In this document: piece after piece, positions 1 through 8,557 of the stretch
Layout: each line of letters opens with the position of its first letter
Position numbering within the stretch: position 1 is the first letter of the stretch
Origin: Treponema sp.
GTDB lineage: Bacteria; Spirochaetota; Spirochaetia; Treponematales; Treponemataceae
Length of the DNA stretch: 62,294 nt
Assembly: GCA_024402505.1 (NCBI GenBank)
Contig: JAKSTP010000012.1
Location: 1-62,294, forward strand
Direction of reading: 5' to 3'
The notes under the pieces: model-generated
The model's database searches: none
What the model saw: only the letters and a program-made list of their open reading frames with translations
What the model was told of the DNA's origin: nothing
Program-made: the position numbers and the translations under genes

Positions 1-45
1 TTTCTGCCATTTCATTTCGATGTTCTGAAAAGGATACTTAGACAT
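1..45 (-). CDS. leuS: Leucyl-tRNA synthetase, N-terminal fragment (runs off the window)
   Basis: Only the first 15 codons are in the window, reading MSKYPFQNIEMKWQK from an ATG at 45. A GAGG ribosome site lies just upstream, at about 53-56. A start of the form 'YPF..IE.KWQK' is typical of class Ia aminoacyl-tRNA synthetases and resembles bacterial LeuRS. The rest lies beyond position 1, so none of the catalytic motifs (HIGH, KMSKS) can be checked. ValRS or IleRS remain possible. Confidence 0.45.
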   Translation of the reverse strand, partial: MSKYPFQNIEMKWQK

Positions 46-111
46 AATTAGCCTCTTTTAAAAAATAGTGAATTTATTATAGTAGATTTTAAGATTTGTT
101 TAAATACGATA

Positions 112-1311
112 TTATTCGTGCATGGTGTACTCAGTATCTTCTTTGATGAGTTCCAGCATGACTTTTCCAAACACAGGATCAAACTGAGTTCCAAGTCCGT
201 CAATCATTTCTCTGATTACATCCTGCTGTGCCATAATTCCACGGTAACTTCGGTTTGAAGTCATGGCATCGTAAGAATCTGCAACACCTACAAGGCGGGC
301 AATTTCCGGAATATTGTGGCCACGAAGTCCATCAGGATAACCTTTTCCATCAAAATGTTCGTGGTGATACTTTGCGGTGATCATGAGTTCAGGAATTTCT
401 GTAATCCGCTTAAGGATTCTTTCCCCAATAAGAGGATGGGTTTTTACCATGGCAAATTCTTCGTCAGAAAGTCCGCCCCTTTTATTGATGATTGTATCAA
501 GAATTCCAATCTTTCCTACATCATGTAAAAGCCCTGCATAGAAAACGGTTTTAATTTCGCTTTCACTCCAGTTCAGGCGCTCTGCAATCATTGTAGAATA
601 TTTTGCAACTCGGCTTGAATGACCTTTTGTATATTCATCCTTAGCTTCCACTGTTTCACTGAGGGCAATTACAAGTTTTTCGGCCAGCACTTCGAAACGG
701 TCGTTGGATTTTCGGTTTTCATGTACCGAAACGGAAGTAAATGCCACACCGGTAAGAAGGATTGTACCAAAAACTACGACCATATTGTAATATTCCAAAA
801 CCTTGTCTCCAACTGGATCAAGGGCCACCATTCCAAGATTTGGGAAGCTGATAAGTTTAACTGCCTCAATGGTAAAAATAACCCCACAGAGGATCACCAT
901 TCTGCCGGCCTGGAAAAGTGTTTCATGAAAAATCGAATCCTGCCAGAATTTCATAAGACAGGCCAAAGGAATAAGTACAATAATCAAAAGGATAAAGCTT
1001 GTTACGTTGGTGTAATAACAGGTGGAAATCAGACTGAAAACAATGATTTCTGCAAAGGAAGCATAAAAAATACTTGCCACATCTTTAGGGCGTTTGCAGA
1101 TAAGAAAACAGGCCAGATAAAGAATCACGCTGATGATATTAAAATAACTGATGATGCCTGAATTAAAATAATGCATGATAACAAAATATCCTACGTGGAT
1201 AAATGAAACTACCAGTGCATAAATCCTAATGAACAATGAAAAGTTATCAGGGGTGATTGAGATCTGTCCGTTAATAACGAAAGCATCTTTCAATGTTTTC
1301 TTGATATTCAT
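112..1311 (-). CDS. Membrane-bound HD-GYP domain protein (probable c-di-GMP phosphodiesterase)
   Basis: This 399-residue protein has about six hydrophobic segments in residues 27-195, then a cytoplasmic HD-GYP domain. The metal-binding HD is visible in HDVGK near residue 265, and the family signature in HHEHFDGKGYP near residue 317. HD-GYP proteins hydrolyse cyclic di-GMP; the intact HD and GYP motifs suggest an active enzyme. The N-terminal membrane module is not a sensor I recognise. It is the last gene of a minus-strand run (Lrp, aminotransferase, TPR protein, HD-GYP), with 22 bp between it and the TPR gene. No clear hairpin terminator lies downstream before leuS. Confidence 0.9.
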   Translation of the reverse strand: MNIKKTLKDAFVINGQISITPDNFSLFIRIYALVVSFIHVGYFVIMHYFNSGIISYFNIISVILYLACFLICKRPKDVASIFYASFAEIIVFSLISTCYYTNVTSFILLIIVLIPLACLMKFWQDSIFHETLFQAGRMVILCGVIFTIEAVKLISFPNLGMVALDPVGDKVLEYYNMVVVFGTILLTGVAFTSVSVHENRKSNDRFEVLAEKLVIALSETVEAKDEYTKGHSSRVAKYSTMIAERLNWSESEIKTVFYAGLLHDVGKIGILDTIINKRGGLSDEEFAMVKTHPLIGERILKRITEIPELMITAKYHHEHFDGKGYPDGLRGHNIPEIARLVGVADSYDAMTSNRSYRGIMAQQDVIREMIDGLGTQFDPVFGKVMLELIKEDTEYTMHE

Positions 1312-1333
1312 TTTGCCTGCCCGAACAAAGATA

Positions 1334-2692
1334 TTACATCATGTTGATTTTTTTGAGAATCTTAACAAGAGCCTCTTTTTCAATAAGGTCGATTGGTCGT
1401 CCTTCAATAAATTTATGTGCGCTTTCAGAGAATGTTCCCATTGTTACACACACACCTTTATCACATTTTAGATCCCGGATTTTAGAATGGAAGTCACGGA
1501 CGTAAATATCGCCCATAACAGTGCTGGTACGGTAGAAACGGAAAACCTCCTTTTCTTCCATCTTATTGCCTTCAATTTCTACCAGAAGTTCAATACTTTC
1601 TGAAGCAACCTGCACATCAATAATTTTTACAAAGGCACCAGGGTAATAAATGGAGATAAACTTTCGGCACAATGCAACAAAGTCGCTGGTTCCCGAAAGA
1701 AGGTAAGTCTGAAGATTTGAGTTCTGATTCAGTTCGTTGTAGCGCACAATAAGCTGATCAACATCCTTGTAATCCGGTTTGATAGACTGAACTTCCCGAA
1801 GGAGAGCAAGCCCCTTTGGAATATTATTCTGAGCAAAGTAAGATGTGGCACAGTTGTATTTAATCTGAATAAGAATATTTTCTGCCACGTTAGGAAGTTT
1901 CATGGCAATTTCGTAATCCTGAATAGCAGAATCAAAGGCTTTTGCCCGCTGGTGCATTTTTCCAGCCTCAAGACAGGACTGAGGACCGTAAACTGCATCT
2001 GGACGAAGGTGGAGGAAAACTTTAAGGGCCTTATCACCCATACCGCATTCACTCATGCCAATGGCCATATTGAACATAGTTTCCTTATTATCTGGCTGCA
2101 GTTCAATGGCCTTTTTAAGATATGGAAGTGCGTCCCTGTATTTTTTTGCCTTGAAAAGTGCATTTCCCAAAGGCTGGTAAATCTGAGTGCTTTCCTGATT
2201 TACTAAGTGGGCCTTTTTCAAACAGGCAACAGCTTTATCAAGAATTTCCTTTTTCAAAAAGCAGAGTCCAAGAAAGTAAAGGGCATCAAAATTCTGAGGA
2301 TCCTTCTTGATTGTTTCCATCAAAGGATTAAGTGCTTCATCTATTTTATCAAGACGATAGGAAGAAATACCAAGGCGCAGTCCGTTTTTTACCTGATCGG
2401 TTTCTCCGTGGGAAGCCGACATGTCAAAAAGGGTTCGGTAAATGGTCCAGGATTTTTCCCAGTTATTTTCCTTATAATAAAGTTCACCCAATGTTTCCAG
2501 AGCCGGAATATTGTGAGGATTATGTGCAAGTTTTTTTTCACATTCTTTTACAATTACATTGCGGCCTTTGTCTTTAACACGTTTTTCGGCTTTGTTTTTT
2601 ACGCTGGCGGCCCGTGTTGATGAACGGATCAGCATAATAACGATTACAAGAGCAGAGGCAGCAATAATTGAAATCAGAATTGGAATTAACAT
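1334..2692 (-). CDS. Membrane-anchored TPR protein with C-terminal Mrr/restriction-endonuclease-like domain
   Basis: The 452-residue product begins with one hydrophobic anchor (residues 2-22), then a basic stretch, then TPR repeats over about residues 60-310. The last 110 residues look like the Mrr-type nuclease fold: a beta-rich segment (IELLVEIEG), a helix, then the typical ending DKGVCVTMGTFS followed by IDLIEKEAL. The usual catalytic Q-x-K has been replaced (VFRFYR), so the domain may bind or scaffold rather than cut. Its ATG lies inside the end of the upstream aminotransferase gene (7-nt overlap), so the two are translationally coupled. The function is unknown; the nuclease-fold call is by pattern only. 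Confidence 0.75.
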   Translation of the reverse strand: MLIPILISIIAASALVIVIMLIRSSTRAASVKNKAEKRVKDKGRNVIVKECEKKLAHNPHNIPALETLGELYYKENNWEKSWTIYRTLFDMSASHGETDQVKNGLRLGISSYRLDKIDEALNPLMETIKKDPQNFDALYFLGLCFLKKEILDKAVACLKKAHLVNQESTQIYQPLGNALFKAKKYRDALPYLKKAIELQPDNKETMFNMAIGMSECGMGDKALKVFLHLRPDAVYGPQSCLEAGKMHQRAKAFDSAIQDYEIAMKLPNVAENILIQIKYNCATSYFAQNNIPKGLALLREVQSIKPDYKDVDQLIVRYNELNQNSNLQTYLLSGTSDFVALCRKFISIYYPGAFVKIIDVQVASESIELLVEIEGNKMEEKEVFRFYRTSTVMGDIYVRDFHSKIRDLKCDKGVCVTMGTFSESAHKFIEGRPIDLIEKEALVKILKKINMM

Positions 2693-3852
2693 AATTTAGA
2701 AACGAACTCTCCGATTTTATCCAAAGCAATTTTGATCTTATTGATGTCGGTGGCGTAACAACAGCGGATGTGCCCTTCTCCACCAAGACCGAATACGCTT
2801 CCTGGAACAACCGCTACATTATACTCCTGAAAAAGTCGGGTGGCAAATTCTTCAGATGTAAGGCCTGTCTTTCTGATATCAGGGAACATGTAGAAAGCGC
2901 CCTTTGGTTCAGGAACAGGAAGTCCCATTTCGGTGAATGCTTTGTACATAAGGTTTCTGCGCTGCTGATAGCTTACACGCATTTTTTCTACTTCATCCCA
3001 ACCGTTGCGAAGACCTTCTACGGCGGCATACTGGCTGAAAATTGGAGCACAGATTGTGTTATAACCGTGAAGCTTTACAATCTGGGCAAGGATTTCTGCA
3101 GGAGCTGCAATATAACCGATTCGCCATCCTGTCATAGCAAAAGATTTTGAAAAACCGTTGAGGATGATTGTGTAATCTTTCATGCCAGGGAAACTTCCGA
3201 TGGAAACATGTTCTGCTCCGTCGTAGGCAAGTTCACAGTAGATTTCATCACTGATAACCCAGATCTGATATTTTTTGCAGACTTCGGCAATCTTTTCAAG
3301 TTCATCTTTTGGAATCATAGTTCCAGTTGGATTATTTGGTGTACAGATCATAACTGCCTTTGTTTTTGGAGTAACGGCAGCTTCAATCTGAGCAGCAGTT
3401 GGATAAAATCCATTTACACTTGTGTCGATGGTAATTACTTTTGCCTGTGTAAGTTCTGCAAGAGGTGTGTAGTTTACGTAACAAGGCTGGCACACAAGGA
3501 TTTCATCACCAGGATTAAGAATTGCACGGAGAACTGCATCAACACCTTCAGAAGCACCAACTGTAATAAGAATTTCATCTTTTGGATTGTAACTCATATT
3601 ATAGCGAGTCATGTACTTTGCAATTTCTTCACGGAGTTCAATAAGACCCCAGTTTGAAGTATATGAGGTGTGTCCTTTTTCCAGGTGATAAAAAGCTTCT
3701 TCCCGCATGCACCATGGAGTTGGGAAATCAGGTTCACCTACAGAAAGGGAAATAACATCATCATGTCCAATAAGCATTTCAAAAAACTTACGGATTCCGC
3801 TTGGAGGGATGTTCATCATTGATGAACTTAATCTATCTTCTCTTGTATTCAT
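2686..3852 (-). CDS. PLP-dependent class I/II aminotransferase (aspartate aminotransferase-like)
   Basis: This 388-residue enzyme shows the class I aminotransferase pattern: the NNPTG motif (TPNNPTGT), the Asp that contacts the pyridine ring (ISDEIYCEL), the Schiff-base lysine in SFSKSFAMTGWRIG, and the C-terminal arginine (GEGHIRCCYA). It should transfer amino groups between amino acids and 2-oxo acids; the substrate cannot be read from sequence. It lies 10 bp downstream of an Lrp/AsnC regulator, which fits control by an amino acid. Its end overlaps the next gene by 7 nt. A divergent variant or a MalY-like lyase cannot be excluded. Confidence 0.9.
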   Translation of the reverse strand: MNTREDRLSSSMMNIPPSGIRKFFEMLIGHDDVISLSVGEPDFPTPWCMREEAFYHLEKGHTSYTSNWGLIELREEIAKYMTRYNMSYNPKDEILITVGASEGVDAVLRAILNPGDEILVCQPCYVNYTPLAELTQAKVITIDTSVNGFYPTAAQIEAAVTPKTKAVMICTPNNPTGTMIPKDELEKIAEVCKKYQIWVISDEIYCELAYDGAEHVSIGSFPGMKDYTIILNGFSKSFAMTGWRIGYIAAPAEILAQIVKLHGYNTICAPIFSQYAAVEGLRNGWDEVEKMRVSYQQRRNLMYKAFTEMGLPVPEPKGAFYMFPDIRKTGLTSEEFATRLFQEYNVAVVPGSVFGLGGEGHIRCCYATDINKIKIALDKIGEFVSKLC

Positions 3853-3862
3853 TTATTTATTC

Positions 3863-4348
3863 CTATGCCATTGCACCCTGACGTGCATCTTTGTCTTCTT
3901 CGATATAAACAATATCGTTTTCTTTGTATGTTTTCATAATGAAGTGAGTAGCTGTTCCACGAACACCCTGGAGAGTAGCCAGTTTACGTGCAACAAAATC
4001 ACAGATGCTCTGGAAAGTCTCGCCTTCAATAACAACCTTAAGGTCGTAGTTTGCACCGCTCATAAGGTAAAGGGATCGAACCTGTGGGAAACGGTAAATG
4101 CGGTCTACAACTGCATCAAAGCCCCGTTCTCGTTCCGGTGTTACCTGAAGTTCAATTTCTGCACAAACCTTTCGGTCGTTTTTAAGTTTTTCTGGATTTA
4201 CTACGGTGATGTATTTAAGGATAGTTCCATCATTTTCCATAGCTTTAATAATCGCCGCCACTTCATCCTCTGTTTTTTTAGTCATCGCCGCAATGTCTTT
4301 CACCGAAAGTCTGGCGTTGTTTTTCAAAAGATCAAGAATTTCTTCCAT
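3863..4348 (-). CDS. Lrp/AsnC family transcriptional regulator
   Basis: The 161-residue protein has an N-terminal winged helix-turn-helix (residues 1-50, with LSVKDIAAMTKKTEDEVAAI as the probable recognition region). A RAM-type ligand-binding and oligomerisation domain follows (about 65-145). These regulators sense amino acids and often control neighbouring amino acid metabolism. The gene is immediately upstream of, and on the same strand as, the aminotransferase, so it probably regulates that operon and itself. A GAGG sequence nine bases before the ATG is a plausible ribosome site. Confidence 0.88.
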   Translation of the reverse strand: MEEILDLLKNNARLSVKDIAAMTKKTEDEVAAIIKAMENDGTILKYITVVNPEKLKNDRKVCAEIELQVTPERERGFDAVVDRIYRFPQVRSLYLMSGANYDLKVVIEGETFQSICDFVARKLATLQGVRGTATHFIMKTYKENDIVYIEEDKDARQGAMA

Positions 4349-4449
4349 AATAAGTGGCCTCGTATATATATATTTTTACTTATACATTATCGGCAAAATT
4401 CGAGAAAAATTCAATAAACTGGAAGATTTTAGGGATTTTAGATTTTTAC

Positions 4450-5298
4450 TTACTCACACCAGAACACTTTGTTTCCGGAGCGGGGAATTTCCTTTGGAAT
4501 TTCACCATCAGGCCAGCCCAGTGCCAGGTGACCAATGCCTTCCCACTCCCCTTCAATGCCAAGAGATTTAAGCCAGTCCTGCCATTCAGGAAGTTCGAAG
4601 GTTTCTTTTGCCCGGTGAATCCAGCAGGAACCAAGGCCCATATCGCTGGCGGCAAGCATCATGTTTCCAAGGATCAAAGAGCCGTCGTAAGTTTTGTTAC
4701 GCCAGTTTTTATCTGAAAGAACAACCAGAACTACTGGAGCACCATAAAACTGATCGTTGGAACGTTCGGCAATTTCGCCGTTTATTTTGGTAAGTTTTGC
4801 AATTATGTCTTTGTTTGTAACTGCCACAATTACAGAAGACTGAAGATTTCTGCCGCTTGCAGCCCACCTTCCAGCTTCAATCACTTTTTCGATCATGGCC
4901 TTTGGTGGAAGTTCTGCTTTGTACTTGCGCACTGAACGACGGGTTTTCATTTTGGCAAAAACATCGTCTTCCGGAACTACAGCAAAGAATTCAAGGCAGT
5001 CTTTTGAACTGTTATTCTGCAGACTGTGTTCGTGACCTTTAGGACAGTAATGAACATCACCTGGCTTAAAATATTCTGTCTGGCCATCGCAAATACATTT
5101 TCCATCTCCACTAAGGATGTAAATGATTTCGCTGTTTGTTTCATGACAGTGCATACCGATTGTAGAATCCGGTTCCAGTCGGCCGTAAAGAATGCGGTTT
5201 TTGCCGTCAAAAAACATTTTGGCATGGAGATTGCCTTCTCCTCCCTTAAAATTTGGAAAAAGTTCTGTTTCAATTTCTGAATATGCCAGTTTCATCAT
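4450..5298 (-). CDS. Cupin-nitroreductase fusion protein
   Basis: A single open frame of 282 residues joins two domains. Residues 1-110 are a small cupin: GMHCHETNSEIIYILSG and PGDVHYCPKGHEHS give the two conserved histidine motifs. From about residue 118, KTRRSVRKYK starts a nitroreductase-family flavoprotein domain (FMN-binding RRSVR, AASGRNLQ, and GLGSCWIHRA near the end). Each domain is normally a separate protein. The cupin could bind a metal and small ligand while the flavin domain uses NAD(P)H; the substrate is unknown. A strong GGAGG lies 3 nt before the first ATG and 6 nt before the second (5295), so the second may be the true start. Confidence 0.85.
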   Translation of the reverse strand: MMKLAYSEIETELFPNFKGGEGNLHAKMFFDGKNRILYGRLEPDSTIGMHCHETNSEIIYILSGDGKCICDGQTEYFKPGDVHYCPKGHEHSLQNNSSKDCLEFFAVVPEDDVFAKMKTRRSVRKYKAELPPKAMIEKVIEAGRWAASGRNLQSSVIVAVTNKDIIAKLTKINGEIAERSNDQFYGAPVVLVVLSDKNWRNKTYDGSLILGNMMLAASDMGLGSCWIHRAKETFELPEWQDWLKSLGIEGEWEGIGHLALGWPDGEIPKEIPRSGNKVFWCE

Positions 5299-5345
5299 TT
5301 TCCTCCAATAATGGTTTATTCTATTTACTCAGGCTAAGGTCCTGC

Positions 5346-6332
5346 TTATTTTGAGTATGATTCTTTAATCAGAGTAAACTTGTTGAAAACACCTTCTGTA
5401 GGTGAAACAAGACAATAATCACGGACGTAACCTTCATAGGCCAGTGTGCCTTCTTCAGGTCCAGCTGTAAAATCTGCAATCTGCAGCAGAAGATAGATTT
5501 TGTCGCCCAGAGTGTATTCATTCTGCAGGTATTCATAGAAACCAGGCTGGAAGTAAAGCAGCATAGGACAGCCCATGTAATCAATACCAAGCACACTTGA
5601 ACCGTCTTCCTGAAGGAATGGATAGACCGGCAAAGTTGTTTCATAAAGATTCTGGAAAAGGAATCCGAAAGTATGACCCAAAGTTTCCTGATAAACTTCT
5701 GTTGCATGATCATAAAGTTCTTTTAATTCCTCTGCACTATCTTCTGGTGGGTAAAAATCAAGCCATTTAACTTCACTTGAATCCATAATTCCAGGATAGT
5801 AATACCAGTGCCCATCAATGTAGTTTGGTTTTGTATTTGAAACAGAAAGAAGATATGGTTCAAGATTTTCTGAACGTAAAACAACACCGGCTGAATCACC
5901 GCAGGCAGTACCAATTACATCACTGTTCATAATTACAGAGCGTTCTGCATAATATTTTGGTTCAATATTAAAGTAAACAATTTCAAAGGTGATTTCACGA
6001 ATCTGGCCATCGTAATAATATTTTCTTCTAAGCGATGTAACTGTTGTTTTTCCAAGTGATGCAGGAACTGGAGCAGGATTTACAACAGGGGTAGAACCGC
6101 TTACCATGGCTGTAACATTCTGTCCTGGTGTAGTAGAAAGAACACCGACGCAGGTCATTTTTTCTGATTCAACAGGTGGAACATAGTTGTAAAAATCCAG
6201 CAGAGTGTAAGTCTGTACAGGAGCCTGATTAGCAATATTTGTAATCTGTGGTTCTTTTGCTCCAGTAGTGGCGCAACCGGAAAGAACCAGACCAGCCAGT
6301 AAACTTAATGCAAATAAACATTTTTTGAACAT
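5346..6332 (-). CDS. Putative lipoprotein of unknown function
   Basis: The 328-residue product starts with a lipoprotein signal peptide, MFKKCLFALSLLAGLVLSGC, with the lipid-acceptor cysteine in LSGC at residue 19. The mature protein is mostly beta-strand-like with no motif I recognise. It has a Pro/Val-rich linker around residues 75-90 and an acidic region near residue 200. It is probably anchored in the inner or outer membrane facing the periplasm. It stands alone, 47 bp downstream of the cupin-nitroreductase start and in the same orientation as its neighbours. No function can be assigned. Confidence 0.8.
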   Translation of the reverse strand: MFKKCLFALSLLAGLVLSGCATTGAKEPQITNIANQAPVQTYTLLDFYNYVPPVESEKMTCVGVLSTTPGQNVTAMVSGSTPVVNPAPVPASLGKTTVTSLRRKYYYDGQIREITFEIVYFNIEPKYYAERSVIMNSDVIGTACGDSAGVVLRSENLEPYLLSVSNTKPNYIDGHWYYYPGIMDSSEVKWLDFYPPEDSAEELKELYDHATEVYQETLGHTFGFLFQNLYETTLPVYPFLQEDGSSVLGIDYMGCPMLLYFQPGFYEYLQNEYTLGDKIYLLLQIADFTAGPEEGTLAYEGYVRDYCLVSPTEGVFNKFTLIKESYSK

Positions 6333-6465
6333 TTTATTTAACCCCTGAAAATTTATTTAGTCCATTTATTATTTGGATAAACACCAAAGCAAAGTGCTTT
6401 ATACTATTAGTATTACGTTTATTGTAATATTTTTGACCTGGTATATCAACAAGACTAAAAAAGGC

Positions 6466-6503
6466 AAAAAAAACCGCACTTCAATGTTGGTCTTGAAGTG
6501 CGG
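6466..6503 (-). terminator. Rho-independent terminator of the Hsp20 gene
   Basis: An 11-bp perfect inverted repeat (CCGCACTTCAA at 6474-6484 with TTGAAGTGCGG at 6493-6503) encloses an 8-nt loop. On the minus strand it is followed by eight T residues (6466-6473). It lies 31 bp after the Hsp20 stop codon. Confidence 0.88.
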
Positions 6504-6533
6504 TAAGGAGGTTATTGTTGGCGTAGTGAAAGA

Positions 6534-6944
6534 TTATGCTGCGCTAATAAGGATCTTTTTTGGTTTTGGCAGTTCAACCTTTGGCATTGTCAAAGTGAGG
6601 ATGCCGTTTTTGAAAACTGCTGAAATATTTTCGGCGTCAATGTCATCTGGAAGGGTGAATGTTCTGCTGAAGGACATGCAGCGACGTTCTTTAATGAAAA
6701 CCTTCTTTTCATTCTTTTCTTTTTTGTCTTCCTTGCATTCCTTGGAAGAAATTGTAAGGGCCTTGTTGTCCAGTTCAATATTTACATTCTCTTCGCAGAA
6801 TCCTGGAAGTTCCATATCAAGATAATAAGCTTTGTCATCTGCAGTTACATCTACACGAGGTGTACGAGAGCTTGCTGTGTAAACTGATGGATTTGTTCCC
6901 ATCATGTCATCGAAAAGTGAATCAAAAATTGAATAAGCGTTCAT
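6534..6944 (-). CDS. Small heat shock protein (Hsp20/alpha-crystallin family)
   Basis: This 136-residue chaperone has a short N-terminal arm, then an alpha-crystallin domain from about residue 27 (RVDVTADDKAYYLDMELPGF). It contains the signature GILTLTMPK near residue 117 and a short tail ending in KILISAA, where I-x-I is the oligomer-contact motif. Small heat shock proteins hold unfolding proteins in the cytoplasm without ATP. A GGAG ribosome site precedes the ATG. A sigma-54-type promoter (7035-7051) and a strong terminator (6466-6503) make it a single-gene transcript with a leader of roughly 80 nt. A charged KEDKKEKNEKK loop lies near residue 70. Confidence 0.95.
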   Translation of the reverse strand: MNAYSIFDSLFDDMMGTNPSVYTASSRTPRVDVTADDKAYYLDMELPGFCEENVNIELDNKALTISSKECKEDKKEKNEKKVFIKERRCMSFSRTFTLPDDIDAENISAVFKNGILTLTMPKVELPKPKKILISAA

Positions 6945-7034
6945 GTTTTACTCCCGGCCCTTCTGGGTCTTAATTGTTGTTGTTTCATTCCAAGGCAGTC
7001 TGCTTTGGGTAACTTTTCGTTACACTTTATATAT

Positions 7035-7051
7035 AGCAAGTTTCGTGCCAA
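7035..7051 (-). promoter_or_regulatory. Sigma-54 (RpoN) type -24/-12 promoter for the Hsp20 gene
   Basis: Read on the minus strand, the sequence is TTGGCACGAAACTTGCT. It matches the sigma-54 consensus TGGCACG-N4-TTGC, with GG at 7049-7048 and GC at 7037-7036 separated by exactly 10 bases. Transcription would start near 7024, about 80 nt before the Hsp20 ATG. The leader has a small hairpin (GTAAC/GTTAC) but no clear thermometer pairing with the ribosome site. An upstream activator site was not identified. Confidence 0.75.
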
Positions 7052-7090
7052 GTATGTGAGAGCGAGAAAAAAAATTAATTTTTTTTGGGG

Positions 7091-7163
7091 ATCCTGAATC
7101 AAGTTCAGGATGACAAGGGGGTTTTCAGGATGACAAGGGCATTTTCAGGATGACAAGGGCATT
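7091..7163. repeat. Palindromic extragenic repeat followed by a 20-bp tandem repeat
   Basis: A short palindrome, TCCTGAATCAAGTTCAGGA (7092-7110), is a widespread bacterial extragenic repeat type. Its right arm (TTCAGGATGACAAGGG) is then repeated with a 20-bp period, three copies in all, ending at the radA stop codon. The same palindrome family reappears with changed bases at 34475-34495. Confidence 0.8.
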
Positions 7164-8522
7164 TTAACGGAAAATTTCTTTTATCAGGGATTTTATACTG
7201 GTTACCTGAATACTTTCAGCATCTGGCTCCGGGGTATAAACGTGAGGGAAACCAAGGTTTCGGGCCGTTTTGACACGCTGTTTCTGCTTGGAAACGGGTC
7301 GAATTTCCCCAGCCAGTGACAGTTCACCAATGACAGCGGTTCCAACTGACACAGCTACATCGGCACGGGCTGAATAAAGAGCAGCTGCAAGGGCTGCATC
7401 AATACTGCTTTCAGAAAGACGAACACCACCTGCAACATTTATGTAGATATCCTGGTCGGAAAGACGGATGCCGCAGCGTTTTTCAAGAACAGCGGCTACA
7501 CGGGAAACCCGCCCGGAATCAATTTTTTCAGAATAAACACGGCTCATGGAAGATTTTGCAGGAACTGTAAGGGCCTGAATCTCTACAAGGAAAACCCGGC
7601 TTCCTTCAAACACAGCTGTACATACAACACCGGCCGGCTGTTTTTCGGCCCGCTGAACTACAAAAAGGCTTGCCGGATCCATAACAGGAGAAAGACCTTT
7701 CTCGCTCATGGTAAAAATGCCAAGCTCATCAACAGAACCAAAACGGTTTTTCTGGGCGTGGAGGAATCTTACATCTTCAGAATTTCGTTCGAAAGAAATA
7801 ACTGTATCTACCATGTGTTCCACAGACTTTGGACCTGCAATAGTTCCGTCTTTGGTAACGTGGGCTGTCATAATAAGAACAGCATCTCTTTCCTTTACCC
7901 AGGAAATGAACTCGTTGGTACAGTATTTAAGCTGGTTTACGGTTCCAGGAACAAGGCCCATAGAAGCAGAGTAAATGGTCTGGATAGAATCGATGATTAC
8001 AAAAAGAGGATTAATGGCGTCCAGAGCGTCGTTTACATCTTCAAGGCGCATGGTACACAAAAGCTGGATGCCGCTGGTGTCAAGGCCAAGACGGTCGGCC
8101 CGTTCCTTAATCTGGCTGGCAGACTCTTCACCGCTAACATAAAGAACCTTTCCGTTTTTTCCAAAGCCTTTTGCTACACTTGCGGCAGTCTGAAGAAGAA
8201 GAGTGGATTTTCCAATACCAGGCTCACCGCCAATAAGGGTTGCGGAACGTTTGGTAGCACCGCCTCCAAGAACACGGTCAAATTCATCAATGCCGGTCAT
8301 AAAGCGGGAAGTGTCTTTTGCCTGAATTGAAGACAAAGGAACCGGTTTTATTTTTTCAACAGTTGCACTACCCCGCCCTGCCGGACTAACCGCCTGGGAG
8401 TCGATAATACATTCTTCAAGAGTATTCCAGTTGCCGCATTCAGGACAACGGCCAAGCCATCGGGGCTGTGAGTATCCGCATTCTGTACATTTATAAAGGA
8501 TGCTGCCGTTCTTTTTAGCCAA
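7164..8522 (-). CDS. radA: DNA repair protein RadA/Sms
   Basis: The 452-residue protein has all RadA landmarks. An N-terminal four-cysteine zinc finger (CTECGYSQPRWLGRCPEC) is followed by a RecA-like ATPase with Walker A GGEPGIGKST near residue 93, the RadA-specific KNRFG motif near residue 252, and a C-terminal Lon-like domain (residues 280-450). RadA is a DnaB-like branch-migration helicase acting with RecA in recombinational repair. The start follows a normal spacing and the length is typical. The 35-bp gap to livF shows no obvious promoter or terminator. Confidence 0.97.
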   Translation of the reverse strand: MAKKNGSILYKCTECGYSQPRWLGRCPECGNWNTLEECIIDSQAVSPAGRGSATVEKIKPVPLSSIQAKDTSRFMTGIDEFDRVLGGGATKRSATLIGGEPGIGKSTLLLQTAASVAKGFGKNGKVLYVSGEESASQIKERADRLGLDTSGIQLLCTMRLEDVNDALDAINPLFVIIDSIQTIYSASMGLVPGTVNQLKYCTNEFISWVKERDAVLIMTAHVTKDGTIAGPKSVEHMVDTVISFERNSEDVRFLHAQKNRFGSVDELGIFTMSEKGLSPVMDPASLFVVQRAEKQPAGVVCTAVFEGSRVFLVEIQALTVPAKSSMSRVYSEKIDSGRVSRVAAVLEKRCGIRLSDQDIYINVAGGVRLSESSIDAALAAALYSARADVAVSVGTAVIGELSLAGEIRPVSKQKQRVKTARNLGFPHVYTPEPDAESIQVTSIKSLIKEIFR

Positions 8523-8557
8523 AACTCTCTCCTAAAAAAGCTTTTTCCGAAAAATCA

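Noticed and set aside
5218..5235. A plus-strand match to the sigma-54 -24/-12 pattern (TTGGCATGGAGATTGC)
   Set aside because: It lies inside the cupin-nitroreductase coding sequence with no gene oriented to use it.
6945..7030. RNA thermometer in the Hsp20 leader
   Set aside because: No stretch clearly pairs with the GGAG ribosome site; only a small distal hairpin is visible.
7103..7163. Possible CRISPR-like array
   Set aside because: The units are only 20 bp, contiguous without spacers, and there are no cas genes.
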